Assembly (NCBI GenBank): GCA_973895155.1
Contig: OZ316894.1
Location: 21,328,001 to 21,392,000, forward strand
DNA length: 64,000 nt
Direction: 5' to 3'
DNA from: Marsupella aquatica
Lineage: Eukaryota; Marchantiophyta
The notes below the pieces were generated by a model, which was given only the letters and a program-made list of their open reading frames with translations, was not told the DNA's origin and did no database searches. The number at the start of each line of letters is the position of its first letter. Position 1 is the stretch's first letter. The translations under genes and the position numbers were made by a program. This document shows positions 11,588-23,101 of this stretch, in pieces.

Positions 11588-12424
11588 ATGATGGCCAGAA
11601 TTGGAAACGTTGGCCCCGAAGCATTCTCCCGAAGTGATCGCATCTCGAACGGATTAAGCACAGTGATGCGCGACCACATGAGTTCTAGTCGGGTGGATAT
11701 GCTATTGGGGCTGGCGTCGCCTCAGTCATCGTCACCTGCTTTTGATGTGATTGACTTGAATGAGGAGGACATCTGGGGCTCGGAAGAGAGCGCCAATTTT
11801 TCCAGCAATGTCACGACCAGTCCGGTGGCTGAGGTAAAGAAGTTTGAGATGAGTTTTGTTGGCGGCTCATCGAGCATTAGCAAAGAGGTTGTCGAGCCCG
11901 ATCCTTTTAGATTCATCAATAACGGTAGAAGGTGGCGCAGCCGTGAAAAAGATACCGGGCTATCCATGGCATACGGGGACGCCGGGCGAACCCGAGGGTT
12001 TCCAAGTCCTCTGAATCGAGCAGCTAATGTAGCCAATGGCACGTTCTCCCCCACCGCAAATGGGAACAACGGGCGGACACCATCGCGGCTGATTCCGAAT
12101 AGGGAAGCTTTGCATGCATCGTCTCCAAGTAGTAGGGTGCAGCATCAATCTGCTCCCGTAAATGTGCCCGACTGGTCGAAGATCCTAGGCGCAGAGAGAA
12201 AAGGCCCTTTCACTAAAGCTTTCGTCGATGACGATGTTGTACCTGAGAACGACGAAGATGAGGAGAGACTCCCTCCTCACGAGCTCATTGCTCGAGAGTA
12301 TGCGCGGAGTCACATCACGACGTTCTCCATGTGCGACGGTGCTGGAGGGACTTTGAAAGGTAGAGATCTGAGCCGTGTCCGCAACGCCGTGTTGAGGAAG
12401 ACCGGCTTTCTGAACGATCAATGA
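11588..12424 (+). CDS. S40/DUF584 family senescence regulator-like protein
   Basis: A 278-residue protein of the plant S40 family (Pfam Senescence_reg, DUF584), known in angiosperms as small nuclear proteins linked to senescence and stress. All family landmarks are visible in order: an acidic N-terminal motif DVIDLNEEDIWG (about residues 53-64), a basic Ser-rich middle, PVNVPDWSKILG (190-201), then the C-terminal block with PPHELIARE (229-237), TFSMCDGAGGTLKGRDLS and VRNAVLRKTGF ending near 274. The frame stays open upstream to 11435, but that part shows no conservation, so I chose the double Met at 11588/11591. The CDS is uninterrupted. It is longer than many angiosperm members (about 150-250 residues) because of its middle region. 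No neighbour shares its strand closely. The family call is firm; its specific role here is unknown. Confidence 0.9.
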   Translation: MMARIGNVGPEAFSRSDRISNGLSTVMRDHMSSSRVDMLLGLASPQSSSPAFDVIDLNEEDIWGSEESANFSSNVTTSPVAEVKKFEMSFVGGSSSISKEVVEPDPFRFINNGRRWRSREKDTGLSMAYGDAGRTRGFPSPLNRAANVANGTFSPTANGNNGRTPSRLIPNREALHASSPSSRVQHQSAPVNVPDWSKILGAERKGPFTKAFVDDDVVPENDEDEERLPPHELIAREYARSHITTFSMCDGAGGTLKGRDLSRVRNAVLRKTGFLNDQ

Positions 12425-15400
12425 TGCGGGACCGCTCTCCCTCGTCACCACTGAACATCATAGCGTCAGCGACCGGGGGGGCTGAAAATTTTGCCATTTA
12501 CTTTTGTGGAGACACTGCGGATGATGACGTTCGAGATGAGACCTCGCTTGCTCAAGGTTCAAAGGAAACTGCAAAGCTTTGATGACAATGTGAGGCCTTG
12601 TCTTGGAGATTGTAGAGACGGAAGAGGCTGTAGGAGATTGTCAATTGCTAGACGACATAGAAGAAAGTTGAGATACTCCCTCTTTCACGAAGACCCTTAT
12701 TGTAATCTTAAACTGTATATTTTATTTAGGTAGAGACCTCAGTTACCCTGTTTTGGCCTTACTAGCCTGGCTGGTATTTAGCGTTTGAGAGATTGACAAA
12801 ATCGTCCCGTTTCGGGACCCTGTAAAATCAAATTTCATGTTCGATAATTTTAAGTGATTGATGCGGCCTCATTCAAGCGAAGGCTTCTCATGATTCTTTA
12901 TTCCAACCGTGGCTTTGGTGCGTGAGTGTTTTGTCTCACAGTGAATTGTCTCGTGGCACGCACTGATAGTGCAGTGCAATCCGTCCAGGGTAGGATGACA
13001 CGCAAGGATGTCTGATCCTCGGCCTTCGATTGTCTGTGCAGGATTTCGTTTTTTGTTCGGAATGGTTCTTTGAGAAATCAGTTTTGCTGCACTTGGGTGC
13101 TGCTATTCGTTTCCAGGGTTTGGCGATAGTGTTCCCGTTTCACCTTGGTGAAATTTGGCGCCGAGGAGTTACCGATCTTGTTTCCGATTCAGGAATCTTT
13201 GAGTTCAGATTCTTTTCATTCCCACTGGAGGACCAGTCTCAAGAGTCTTCTTCCTGATCAAGACCCGTCAAGGAAACTCTGCGATGATTGTTTTGTTACC
13301 TGCCACAGCAGTTATAGGGAACATTCATGTAACCTTTTAAAGTAAAGTTCGTACTTATGTTTCCTTAGCAGTGAAATCGTCCGAGCTCTTTGTTGAAGGA
13401 TGTGGAATCGATGTAATATCCGGTGCGCACTACTTCGCCGCCCTCATGCATGGAGAAGAAATTTTGGGCGTCAGCTTAAAGGGTTTGTGCAACTCTCTGA
13501 GTCGAACTGTTATTGCTTGCAGAGTTGACCTCGTCTCAAAGCCTGAGTACCTTCTATCACTTGATGCTATTTCAAACATCCATGTGCATCTCTTTGGTTT
13601 GGTAATCAAACTGAACAGAAATGTACGTGATGTATGATGTGCGTCGATGCTTCTACGCGTTTTTTTACCACGGAGCTATTCCTAACGTACTCTGTTTCCT
13701 CATGGTACTCGTGGAAGGACCTATTAGGGGTAGGCTTTGAAATTGTGCATGAACTTCAGCACGATTCTCAGAAGTGACGTGGTCTTTACTTAAAGTGCGT
13801 CTCACTTGTAACGTTCAGAACCTAACTAAGATGAAATAGCCATGACATAATGATTGTTCGATTAGAGTGTCGTCGTTTTTTGATAACAGAGCAAGAGTGA
13901 AAGTAATTGGGAACAGCTCACATTAACCGAACTTGACGTAGTATGAGAAGATGTATGTTTGAATTTCGATTACTGATCAATCTTCCAGTGAGTGAATGTG
14001 GGGGCGGAAGGAATGCTGAGTTATATGACACTATGGCGGGGTTATCCTGCTCTGTATGCTGTTCATCTTTCGTTGTGAAGCTGAACTTCTAAGACTGTAT
14101 AGCAACATGACCAAGGTGGGTGGAAACTCTTTCAATGTGATGTGCCAGTAGAGAAGGAATTCTCGACCTGCCTGGACTAGTGGAGTGTCTCGAAGTATTT
14201 CAACCTAGGTTTTGAGGCTTCCAACTTGCCTGGACTAGTGGACTCTCTTGACGACGATACGTGCATGGATGAGGGAAGGCAACCAATTAGGATGGAGTTG
14301 GGCAGCTGCATTAGTAGGAGCAGTAGCAATTCAACGATAGAGAGAGAGAGCGGAAGGAGGAGGAGGGTGAACCACTTGGGAATCCCGAGGAGGTGGATAA
14401 AGAGAGCGACTATTTTCATGGAAGGGAACGACATCGAGACCAGCGTTGGGTTCCTTGGTGGGGCCGGACGATGGCCCGCCTGACGTGTGCGACGCAAGCA
14501 AACTGCGATTAAGATATGTTTTTGTTACTTCTGGCCGACCCTTTCTCCGCAGAACAGTGGCCGAGTAAACTCCTTTCCGCACTTGTGACTGCATTCCGAA
14601 TTCCCAGTCTGCAGCACTGTGTTGTTATCCATCCGCTCGGTGTCACGCACTGTACCACTGCAGGTCTCTCTAGCAGCTCCCTTCCGTCCACAAGTTCTTT
14701 CAAAATTGTCTCCACTCTTCCCGGTCGTCGTTTGCATTTGTTTGTATATACCAATTTCCTCTTCTCGAGAATCTGCCAGCCGTTCCATTACCCCCATTCC
14801 CGACCATCGCGGGGAGTTTCTCTGTACAGTGTGATCTGAAGACGACTCATCGCTGGAGACAAAAATTCTGTATTCACGTCAGTCTTCAGTCCAACGCCAG
14901 TCCCCCGAGTCGTCTGCTTACTCTTTTCTGGTCTCGAGTCAGCTGTGCATTCTCTGCTCCGTACATGCAATTGCCTTACCTCATTTTGGCAAGGTCTGCA
15001 TTTCAGGCGATGGTGGCAGATGGGAGAAGGAAGGCTAGCCATGATGGTGATAATCATCACATTCGGTTCAGCATCGAGCGATTTTGGCAGCTCCGCCGGC
15101 ACGCCAACTCTGTCACCTGCCAACTTTGTGGGACTCATTCAGTCCATTCTTTCACCTCTTCTCCGCGTTGCACCCTTCTTTCTCTTCACTCTAAGCCCTT
15201 CTTCACCTCTTCTATTAATTAAGATGAAGCATCCTCCATTATTTTCCTTTCGCGCGTTTAGAACACATTCCATTCATTCACATCCCAAAATCGGCTGCTT
15301 AGCAGAGAGTCCCACCCTTTCCATTCTCCCTCCTTTTGCCCATACAATTTTTGCCAGAGATTGTGTCTCCTCGCCATTATTACTTCCATAATTCCCCAAG

Positions 15401-17898
15401 CCGTGAGAAAGATGCTGTGCTCAGAATCCAAATCACTCTCACACCTCAATATTTCCCAAGAGCTCAGCGAGACCGACATTTCAAACCCTCCCCACGTATC
15501 AAGAGCCAGTCACGACGACGGTCATTGATGTAATTGGGTTAACGGAAGTCAGAGTTAAGATATTGGTAGTACGACATTTAGTCCTGTTATGAAAATGTGC
15601 TCATTCATCCTGGATGGATATTGTGACCGACAAACCTCAGAATCTTCATTATTGTTCAATACACACGATAACCTGCACGAAAGAACAACACCCTCTTACC
15701 GTTTGAATCGCAATTAATTATCCAATTAAGTACTAACGCATCATTATTTCCCTCCCATGCATTATTCGATTGGCTTTCATTCCACTAGCCCTTTCTTTTG
15801 TCATGAGCGTGGTGGATCTTCAACTCTAGCAATTCGATTTGGGTGGGGCGATGCTTCTGCGATTCCGAAAGAAAACCTTCACGACAGCTACCAATGCGAA
15901 TACTCCAGACGTAAGCGGCGGACACGACTGGAGCGTCCTGCCGGTTGGTTTCGACCTGCAATTCCGGAGCTTCACTACCTCAAACGAACCAGGTAATGAT
16001 TATTTCCTTCTCGTAATGATGACGGTTCCAAACCCTAAACCTATCTGCACACTCAGCAAGGAAAGGGTATCGGAGACGCAAATATAAACGACATCGCCAT
16101 GCCGATTACACCGCGAAACTGGTCTAGTCATCCGCATAGCTTCACTGCACAAAGGTCATACCGTAATAATAACCATAATAATTTCTTCCGCGACCTCACC
16201 TCGACCCGATCCGGACACAGAAGTTTCCCAGCCGGCATTGCTCGCAATCAGGAGGGAATGTGACTTGGCGAGCTACGGACGTGACATGTTTCCCTCTGCA
16301 TGATCTCGCGATTGCAGGCACAGGCAACAGGGCAAATGCAAGACAAGCCAATCCAATTATCCAATGCAAAGGCCAAGCAGTACAGTAGGTCTCGAGGGGA
16401 TCGGCATTTGCGGTGAGACAGATTACAATTTGTGGCGTGAGAATCGGTGAATCCAGAAAATCTACCGTAGAATGGCGGACAACGAGTTCGGCGGAATGCG
16501 AGCGGATTAAAGGTTGCTTGCTCTGCATCCTGAACGACAACAAAACGCCCGTTTCTCACGGTGATTGCCGAACAAGACAGGAGCACAAGAGTTTGAGCAG
16601 AGACGAGAGAAGAGAGAGAGAGCGCGACAGAGAGAGATTGATTGACGATGATGATGTTCGTACGACTGTGGTGTGCGTTGCTGACCGACTGCGCTCGACT
16701 GACTGCAGTACAGACCGGTACTGTGCTGCGCTTCTGCTGCGGGTACTGTCATGCATGGCATGGAATGGCATAGGGCGTAGCATAGCATGGCACACGCCCG
16801 CGTGCGCTTTCTCGGTCGACAATCATCATCACTTCACAAGCGCACAGAAAATTCTATCGAGCGTGCCGCAGCCTCAAAAAAATGAGTGTACTGCTGCCCT
16901 GCCCTGCCCTCTCCTGCCCGGCCTTACCCTGCCCGGCCCTGCCCTGCCCTGCCCGAGCGGCAGCAGAAGACGGAAGAGAAGCGCGAGGAAACGGGCAGCT
17001 ACGGAACAGATTTGCTACGGATCGCGTTCCCTGCCCGCCGAGGAGCGTGGGAAACGGGCAGGTATGATGAGCTTTCACTATACCATCCACGGTATCGGCC
17101 AGTAACCGTGGTTACGCAGGAACAGTAACTTACACTCCAGCTTGTGACGTTCCAGGGCTCTACAACACTGTACAGTGATGATAGCTGGGTTCACGATTCT
17201 CAACTGCGGAACTAATTAGTTTTACTCGCTTCCTGACTTTTGTGGGTGGCCGTTTAAATTTTCCCCACCAAAAAATGTTAAATAAGCTATTTTCCTGGTA
17301 AGCTTTACACCCATGGGAAACATGTGTTTGTGAGCGATCTTGACAAATGACACTGTTTTCCAGGGCCTTTTAAACATGTCTTTGTGACCAATTTCAACAG
17401 ACAACACTCTTTCCTAGAGAGCACTCTTTCCTAGATAACACCCTTTCCTAGGGCAATGTGCATCATACACAGTTTGCAGGCTATTCCGCTATTGTGTGTG
17501 GAATTGTATTTCCTCCCCATTTCTCTAAGTTGCCCTCATATTTTCCAGCTCACCTTTTTGGGGAGTTTTTATTAGTACCAGTGCCCAAAATATACCAGTG
17601 CCATCCTAAATCTACTGTAGGGAGACGATGACTAATCTGGTAAAATTAGATCACGAAAATTCTTAGCATCTTCACACACAAAGTGACATTAGCCACCCGG
17701 GCAAAAAAGGAAATACACTAAAAGTTACCCTGGCCAGTGTAGGATGTACCCGACTGTAGAATGGCAAGCTTGACGGAGGTCTCTAGTTTGGTAGGACGTC
17801 TGCTAAAAGGGGAACATAATTTTTTGTCTGGTCCAGTAGGCAGGAGGATGGTCTACTAACAAGTAGAGACGGGTAGGCGTGCAAAATGAGAACAACCG
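12425..17898. other. gene-free stretch downstream of the S40 gene
   Basis: The first several hundred bases are probably the 3'UTR of the S40 gene. Beyond that I find no gene. Frames of 60-150 codons at 14.2-15.5 kb and a 230-codon frame at 16413-17105 are rich in simple repeats, have equally long rivals on the other strand and match no family I know. A 16-bp direct repeat occurs at 14169-14184 and 14227-14242. A telo-box-like AAACCCTAAACC sits at about 16029. Confidence 0.45.
16894..16956. repeat. CCCTG/GCCC-rich low-complexity repeat
   Basis: Degenerate units of CCCTG and CCCGG. It generates artefactual Pro/Ala/Leu-rich frames on the plus strand and Gly/Gln-rich ones on the minus strand. 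Confidence 0.75.
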
Positions 17899-18195
17899 GG
17901 TCAATTGGGTCCACATCTAAAATTTGCGGCTGACCCTTGTTCTCTCTCCTTTATTGGGTCTCCTATAGTTGGGATCTTGTCTCTCACAAGTTTGAACAAC
18001 TTGGTCAATTGGGTCCACATTTAAAATTTGTGGCTGACCCTTGTTCTCTCTCCTTTATTGGGTCTCCTATAGTTGGGATGTTGTCTCGCAAGTTTGAACA
18101 ACTTGGTCAATTGGGTCCACATTTAAAATTTGTGGCTGACCCTTGTTTTCTCCCCTTTATTGGGGTCTCCTGGAGTTGGATCCTGTCTCATAACT
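17899..18195. repeat. tandem repeat, ~103 bp x 3
   Basis: Three successive units start with GGTCAATTGGGTCCACAT at 17899, 18003 and 18105 (spacing 104 and 102 bp). Each runs through a CTTTATTGGGTCTCCT block. The first two are nearly identical; the third ends diverged. The TTATTGGG(T)-TCTC block also appears in the degenerate repeats at 29.96-31.13 kb and, reversed, at 32.3-32.7 kb. Confidence 0.85.
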
Positions 18196-20066
18196 TGGCG
18201 CTTTTATTCTTTTGGCGGTGTGATATAATAAACTGGATAGATCAGTACACTAGCCAATAAATCTAGGGGCTCCTTGGTGCCACCAAGTTATTAGTCATGA
18301 ATGCTGAATGTCCTTGCTAGTTTTCAACTACTGTAGCCAGGGCTGTACTCTAGAGTTGAGGGACTTCTCTATTTTGGTAGGAAGTAGGAGAATAGAATCT
18401 TTTGGTCTGGCCTGGTAGGTGTTGGGAGGACGGCCTCAAGAGGGCCAGCAAGGCTTGAGGGGGGGTGCAAAATGATTACATCTCGGGTCATTTTTTACTC
18501 TTTCTAGGTTTTTGGGGGTTTGCATATGAGTTTCATGTTTGTCCTCTCTTGATCTCTTTTTGCTTTTTCTCCATTGTACTTTTTTTTGGTAATTTGGTCC
18601 TTCTCCTTTAACTGGAGTCACTTTAAAACTGGTCGCTGTCCTTTTGCCATTATGCTTTATTTGGCGTTTTCTTAGTCAATTGCTCCTTCTTCTTGTATTG
18701 GAGTCCCTTTCAATTGGTGGGTGTCCCGATGCATAGAGTGGCTACCAATAAAGCAACAAGACGTCCGCCAGAGGCCAACGAGGCCATTGGATGGGACTGA
18801 CTGTCCTGTCCAGTTTAGAGGCATAAAAGGACAAACCAACGTACTCCGTGGCATAATAGGCCTGCCCTAGATTTGCAGCTTCTAGTTCAGAAGTATATAT
18901 GAAAATAGGTACAAGGGTGGGGCTGTCCTGAGTTGCAGCCCATCTGGAATTGGATGGTGTGTAATTCTTAGGGTTTTTACTATGCAGGGTCAGTCGTTCA
19001 TTTTGGTATTGTGCAGGCTCTTTTTGGAGCTCTGATTCGCAATGTGGGACATGATTTCCCTCTGGAATTTCGCTAGAGGGATTAGAAATTGGCAATTGTG
19101 GAAAGCCAGTTGCTCATTTGAGAAAGAGAAAATTTGTATTTTTTGTGTGGGAATAAGCTCCGACTAAGTCTTAAAATTGATTGGAATCATGGACTGGCTC
19201 TGGAAAAGAATGTTGGGCGTTGTAGAATGGAGTTGGTTGGTAGGATGATTGAAGACTTTGGTCATCTTGGAGGATTATATGGCTTGCATGATAAGATGCT
19301 AATGATGACTTCTGATCAATAGTGGTTTTTTGATCTGCCTTGAATTTTTGGTTTCTTACACTCTTGCTCATCTTGATTATGCTGTGAGCTGAGTATGCTA
19401 GTTACCTGTAGTTAGCGGTCTTTACAAATGGATTATTCTCCTGTAGATTTTTGTTGGAGTTCAGTAGTTCAGATTTTTTATTTTTTTGGCTTGATCTCTT
19501 CCTAAACTCTGGATTGAGTTGGCCCTCAGATCCTGATCTTTGCCCATGGATTTCATGGAGCTGTCATGCCGAGGGACAGTGCCTCTTGTGCACATCGGCA
19601 TGTCCCTCGCATGCCCGCTAGTATATAGTTAGGGCTAGTGTACTACTTGAGTTAGTGTCATGTTCTTGTAGCGAGTCTGGGCCGTTCTTGAAGCAAAGGT
19701 GTGTGTTAGTGTGACGCCTGGACCCGGTCCTACTTAGGGCATGTTGTTCTTTGCCATTTTTCAGTTCTTCTTGAATCGCTGTGAGACAGAGTTTCTCAGA
19801 GGCTACTCGTCGGTTCCGTACACGGAATTCACACAGTGATTCGTTAGATGCTCCCGGCCGATCTTGGCATCTCGCCGGTTTTCGATTCGATTTCAGTACG
19901 TTTGTTTCTATCACGCCCTTTATTCAAGAAGAACTGCCGAGTGAAGGGAAGAAGATCAGAAACGATGTGTTTCTCAATTGCTCGCGACGGTCAACACTTT
20001 CCGTCGACAGCAGTGCAATTTATTTGAAGAAAAATCTAGTGATGGAGTTAGAGTTAGATTTTTCTT
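18196..20066. other. intergenic, no gene recognised
   Basis: Pyrimidine-rich repeat-like DNA to about 18.73 kb, related in style to the 17.9 and 30 kb repeats. From 19562 there is an LTR-like start (TGTCATGCCG...) with a 9-bp inverted repeat (CGAGGGACA / TGTCCCTCG, about 19569-19609). No matching LTR end or target duplication was found, so I do not call an LTR. Confidence 0.4.
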
Positions 20067-20093
20067 TGTATACACATCACTTATGTGTATACA
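20067..20093. repeat. perfect 11-bp inverted repeat, 5-bp loop
   Basis: TGTATACACAT (20067-20077), loop CACTT, then ATGTGTATACA (20083-20093). It lies just beyond the 3' end of the minus-strand gag-like fragment. Confidence 0.9.
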
Positions 20094-20099
20094 CTTAAA

Positions 20100-20693
20100 C
20101 TTGCGGCGTGTGGGAGAAATACGGGAGGCAGCACTGGCCTGCTGGGAAGCAAAATAGGAAGGGCATAATGAATCTGAAAATTCTGCTGTAAGGCCAAGCT
20201 GTGTAGCAGAGGACAACACACACTCACCCATATGAGCATCAAATGGCAAGCCATAGAAAGAGCGGGGTAGAGGTGCTGAACTGTCATCTCTACCACTGGA
20301 AATCGGTACTGGGATAGCCAAACCAGTGGAAGCATGCAATGGAGAAGAAGAAGGTCCAGTATATACATGAGATTGGACCTCCAAAACCGGTGTCACAGGG
20401 GCTGATGAAGAATGCAGTGAGCCCTGTAGCGCTCTGATGATAGCTCTAGCATCCAGCTATAAATCATGGCAACTGAAAAGTGGAGTGGTAAGAATCCTTT
20501 GTGCCATACCGGAGGTGAAATGCTCAAGCAGCTCAGGAAAAACAACTCCCTGTGAAATGTCAGCAGCACCTGGTGGTGGAATGGATGTAGCTGCAACTCC
20601 CTCCCCCCTCGCCAACAAGGTGCGCTCTTCAGCAAGTGTGAGTGGCTGAAAAGACTGGGGCATGACAGCCCGAGCTCCCCTGGCTCTAGTCAT
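20100..20693 (-). pseudogene. gag-like retroelement ORF fragment
   Basis: A minus-strand frame starting MTRARGARAVMPQSF at 20693. It stays in one frame for about 195 codons, broken only by a TAG at 20457-20459. It is rich in Ser/Pro/Ala and resembles no host protein I know. The reason to call it retroelement-derived is context: its first ~38 codons are duplicated in inverted orientation and joined directly to a Ty3/gypsy pol fragment. A gag N-terminus or leader protein is the likeliest identity, but this is an inference. Confidence 0.35.
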
Positions 20694-20917
20694 AGGACCA
20701 GCAGCAAGACCATCAGCCTGTACAATGCGGCGAAGTCCACGAAGAACTTTGCCTGGTTCGTGGCGTAGAGGTTTACCAGCGCGGCAGTATTGGCTGCTGG
20801 TCCTATGACTAGAGCCAGGGGAGCTCGGGCTGTCATGCCCCAGTCTTTTCAGCCACTCACACTTGCTGAAGAGCGCACCTTGTTGGCGAGGGGGGAGGGA
20901 GCTGCAGCTACATCCAT
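20581..20917. repeat. 125-bp near-perfect inverted repeat
   Basis: The left arm 20581-20705 and right arm 20793-20917 are reverse complements with one mismatch (CAACTCC against CAGCTCC), separated by an 87-bp loop (20706-20792). Both arms contain the MTRARGARAV start of the gag-like frame, pointing outward from the loop to left and right. The right arm ends at the exact point where the Ty3/gypsy pol sequence begins. Confidence 0.95.
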
Positions 20918-23101
20918 AAAACTTTGAGGAGTTTTATTGGGTTGTGCAATTACTACCGGATCTACATCAAAGATTTCAGTACCATTGCACACCCATTGTA
21001 TGCTTTGTTGAAAAAGAATGTGACTTGGACATGGAGTACAGATGCTGAGGTAGCATTTGCCACTTTGAAGGAGAAGCTCTCAGAATACCCGGTGCTGAGA
21101 AGACCTGATTTCAGCAAGGTCTTTGTGCTACACACAGATTGGAGTGCCCTTGGGATTGGTGCCATTCTGGGCCAGCATGATGAGGAAGGTAAAGAGTACG
21201 TCATTGCCTATGCAACCAGGAGCAACAATCAGGCAGAGAGTCATTATTCTTCTTATGAGGGTGAATGCCTTGCTGTTGTGTGGGCTGTAATACATTACAG
21301 GCCCTACCTCTATGGGACCAGGTTTGTTCTCTACACCGACCACCAGCCCTTGAAGTGGTTGATGACCAACGACAAGCTTACTGGCAAGCTTGCTCGTTGG
21401 GCACTCATACTCCAGGAGTATGATTTTGAGGTAATTCATAGGCCTGGTGTGACACATCAAAATGCTGACACTATGTCCCGTAGCCCTTTGATTGCCTCTG
21501 ATGATTCCTCAGATGCATGGCAGGATTTTGACCAGGTTTCCATCCTGCCTACATTTCATGCATCTACCTATCTTGCTTTGCTGCCATGCTACATCGTTGA
21601 CCAACCTGTGGTGGACATATGGGAGGACAGCGACACTCTGAGATTTTTGCAGCATGGGGAGTACCCCATACATGTTACTGCAACCCAAAGAGACCGAATT
21701 CAGCAAAGGTCCAAGCGTTACTTGTGGAAGGGAGATCATCTCGTGCGCTACTTGCCAGACAGGGAAGTGGTGGTTCCACCCATTCATGAGAGGGTTGGCC
21801 TTATCCGTAAGGTACATTCTGAGCTTGGTCATTTTGGCGTTAAGAGGACTTACAGCCTCTTGGTCCCTCATTATCATTGGAGAGGCATGCATGGCCAGGT
21901 TCAAGATGTTATTGCCCGGTGTGAACAATGTGATAGGGTGAGGACTTCTTTCACATCTCGGCAACCCACACTTCATCCACTCCCTATTCAGGGCATGTTT
22001 TATTGCTGGTCATGTGATTTGGCTAGAGAATTACCCCTCACATCTCGGGGTAATCTCTACATCATGATCATGATAGAGCATTTCTCCAAGTGGATAGAAC
22101 TTGTGGCATTGCCGGATAAGACCTCCCGTAGCACCAGCCAGGCATTCCTACAACAAGTTCTCAGCCGCTTTGGAGCTTGTGCAGAATGTCTCACTGACCA
22201 GGGATCAGAGTTCAGAGGAGAGTTCCAACAGCTGCTTGATCAGGCCCTCATTGATCATCGCCGAACGTCACGAGATCACCCACAAGCAGATGGCTTGGCA
22301 GAGCGCATGGTTCAGACATGCAAGAAGGGCCTCCGGAAGATCTGCCTCACCAAAAACAAGGAGGATTGGGACCTGGCCTTACCCTACATTGCCATGGGAT
22401 ATAGGATGTCCAGACATGCATCACTGTCTAACTTTTCTCCCTACTTCTTGTTGTTTGGTCATCACCCAGTTCCACCTTCTGCTATTGCTGCTCACATGCT
22501 TCAGGTGGTGGACTTGGATTCAGCTGTGACTTGGTCTGATGTGATCTCTGAGAGGGCTGCCCTATTCAGGAGGGTTATGCCCATGGCCATGGAGAATTTG
22601 GCCATTGCACAGCATAGGGACACACTGTGTTATGCACACACACGAGGGGGCACTTTTCAGCCCAAGGTCAGGAAGTTTGATGTCGGAGATTTTGTGTACT
22701 TGCAGCGGCAAGCTAACGACACCCTGGACACCTCTACCAGTCGTACTATTCTCAGGGTTAAAGCTATTCGACCGTCTGGAGTGCTAGAGTTACAAGGGGC
22801 AGATGGGCGCACAATTGCTGACAATGCCAAGAATTGCGCCCCTTGTCATCTGCCTAACCTGGATCCCACCATTGTGACTTCTACCTGGATTCCACCTGTG
22901 GACTACCCTTGCAAAGTGTGTTTGCGAATTGATGATGCTGACCAGATGCTGCTGTGTGATAATTGCAATGGAGGGTACCATCTTTTCTGCCTTCGGCCTG
23001 AACTTACCCAGGTGCCAGAAGGGTTATGGTTTTGCCCTTCCTGTGCTCCACGTGCTACCTGACTTTTCTTCAGCCCTCCTTTTAGCTGTGGTCTGGGGGG
23101 G
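20918..23101 (+). mobile_element. 5'-truncated Ty3/gypsy retrotransposon with PHD finger
   Basis: Pol remnant joined abruptly at 20918 to a gag-like inverted repeat. Protease and nearly all of the reverse transcriptase are missing; only the C-terminal thumb/connection region, RNase H, integrase and a PHD finger remain. A G7-run at 23095-23101 after the stop codon may be the polypurine tract. No LTR could be delimited. The RNase H region is roughly 55-60% identical by eye to that of the element at 58.5-64 kb, so the two belong to one lineage. Confidence 0.85.
20924..23062 (+). CDS. Ty3/gypsy RNase H-integrase-PHD polyprotein fragment
   Basis: 712 codons with no stop or frameshift. Order: RT connection (about 1-60); RNase H with the acidic residues D72 (HTDWS), E112 or E114 (YEGE), D139 (TDHQPL) and D182; integrase zinc-binding H298-H303-C333-C336; DDE core with D365, D425 (TDQGSEF) and E460 (LAERMVQT); a C-terminal basic domain (about 580-650); then a full C4HC3 PHD finger: C663, C666, C678, C681, H686, C689, C704, C707, with the usual Trp (W702) two residues before the seventh ligand. 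Integrase joins element cDNA into the host genome. Chromoviruses carry a chromodomain at this position; a PHD finger could likewise read histone H3 tails. The real polyprotein start is lost, so the Met at 20924 is only the first in frame. The intact frame suggests a fairly recent copy. Confidence 0.9.
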   Translation: MRSFIGLCNYYRIYIKDFSTIAHPLYALLKKNVTWTWSTDAEVAFATLKEKLSEYPVLRRPDFSKVFVLHTDWSALGIGAILGQHDEEGKEYVIAYATRSNNQAESHYSSYEGECLAVVWAVIHYRPYLYGTRFVLYTDHQPLKWLMTNDKLTGKLARWALILQEYDFEVIHRPGVTHQNADTMSRSPLIASDDSSDAWQDFDQVSILPTFHASTYLALLPCYIVDQPVVDIWEDSDTLRFLQHGEYPIHVTATQRDRIQQRSKRYLWKGDHLVRYLPDREVVVPPIHERVGLIRKVHSELGHFGVKRTYSLLVPHYHWRGMHGQVQDVIARCEQCDRVRTSFTSRQPTLHPLPIQGMFYCWSCDLARELPLTSRGNLYIMIMIEHFSKWIELVALPDKTSRSTSQAFLQQVLSRFGACAECLTDQGSEFRGEFQQLLDQALIDHRRTSRDHPQADGLAERMVQTCKKGLRKICLTKNKEDWDLALPYIAMGYRMSRHASLSNFSPYFLLFGHHPVPPSAIAAHMLQVVDLDSAVTWSDVISERAALFRRVMPMAMENLAIAQHRDTLCYAHTRGGTFQPKVRKFDVGDFVYLQRQANDTLDTSTSRTILRVKAIRPSGVLELQGADGRTIADNAKNCAPCHLPNLDPTIVTSTWIPPVDYPCKVCLRIDDADQMLLCDNCNGGYHLFCLRPELTQVPEGLWFCPSCAPRAT

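Noticed and set aside
13030-13637. Second gene downstream of the S40 gene
   Set aside because: Only 60-90 codon frames without a domain; more likely 3'UTR and flanking DNA.
14945-15391. 148-codon plus-strand ORF
   Set aside because: Ser/Pro/Phe-rich translation of pyrimidine-rich DNA with no domain, no conserved start context and no splice pattern.
16413-17105. 230-codon plus-strand ORF
   Set aside because: Composed of simple repeats (RERERDRER, CCCTG-derived Pro/Leu/Ala); comparable frames on the minus strand; no family resemblance.
19562-19920. Complete copia LTR beginning TGTCATGCCG
   Set aside because: The start looks LTR-like, but no convincing CA end, 5-bp duplication or primer-binding site could be placed.
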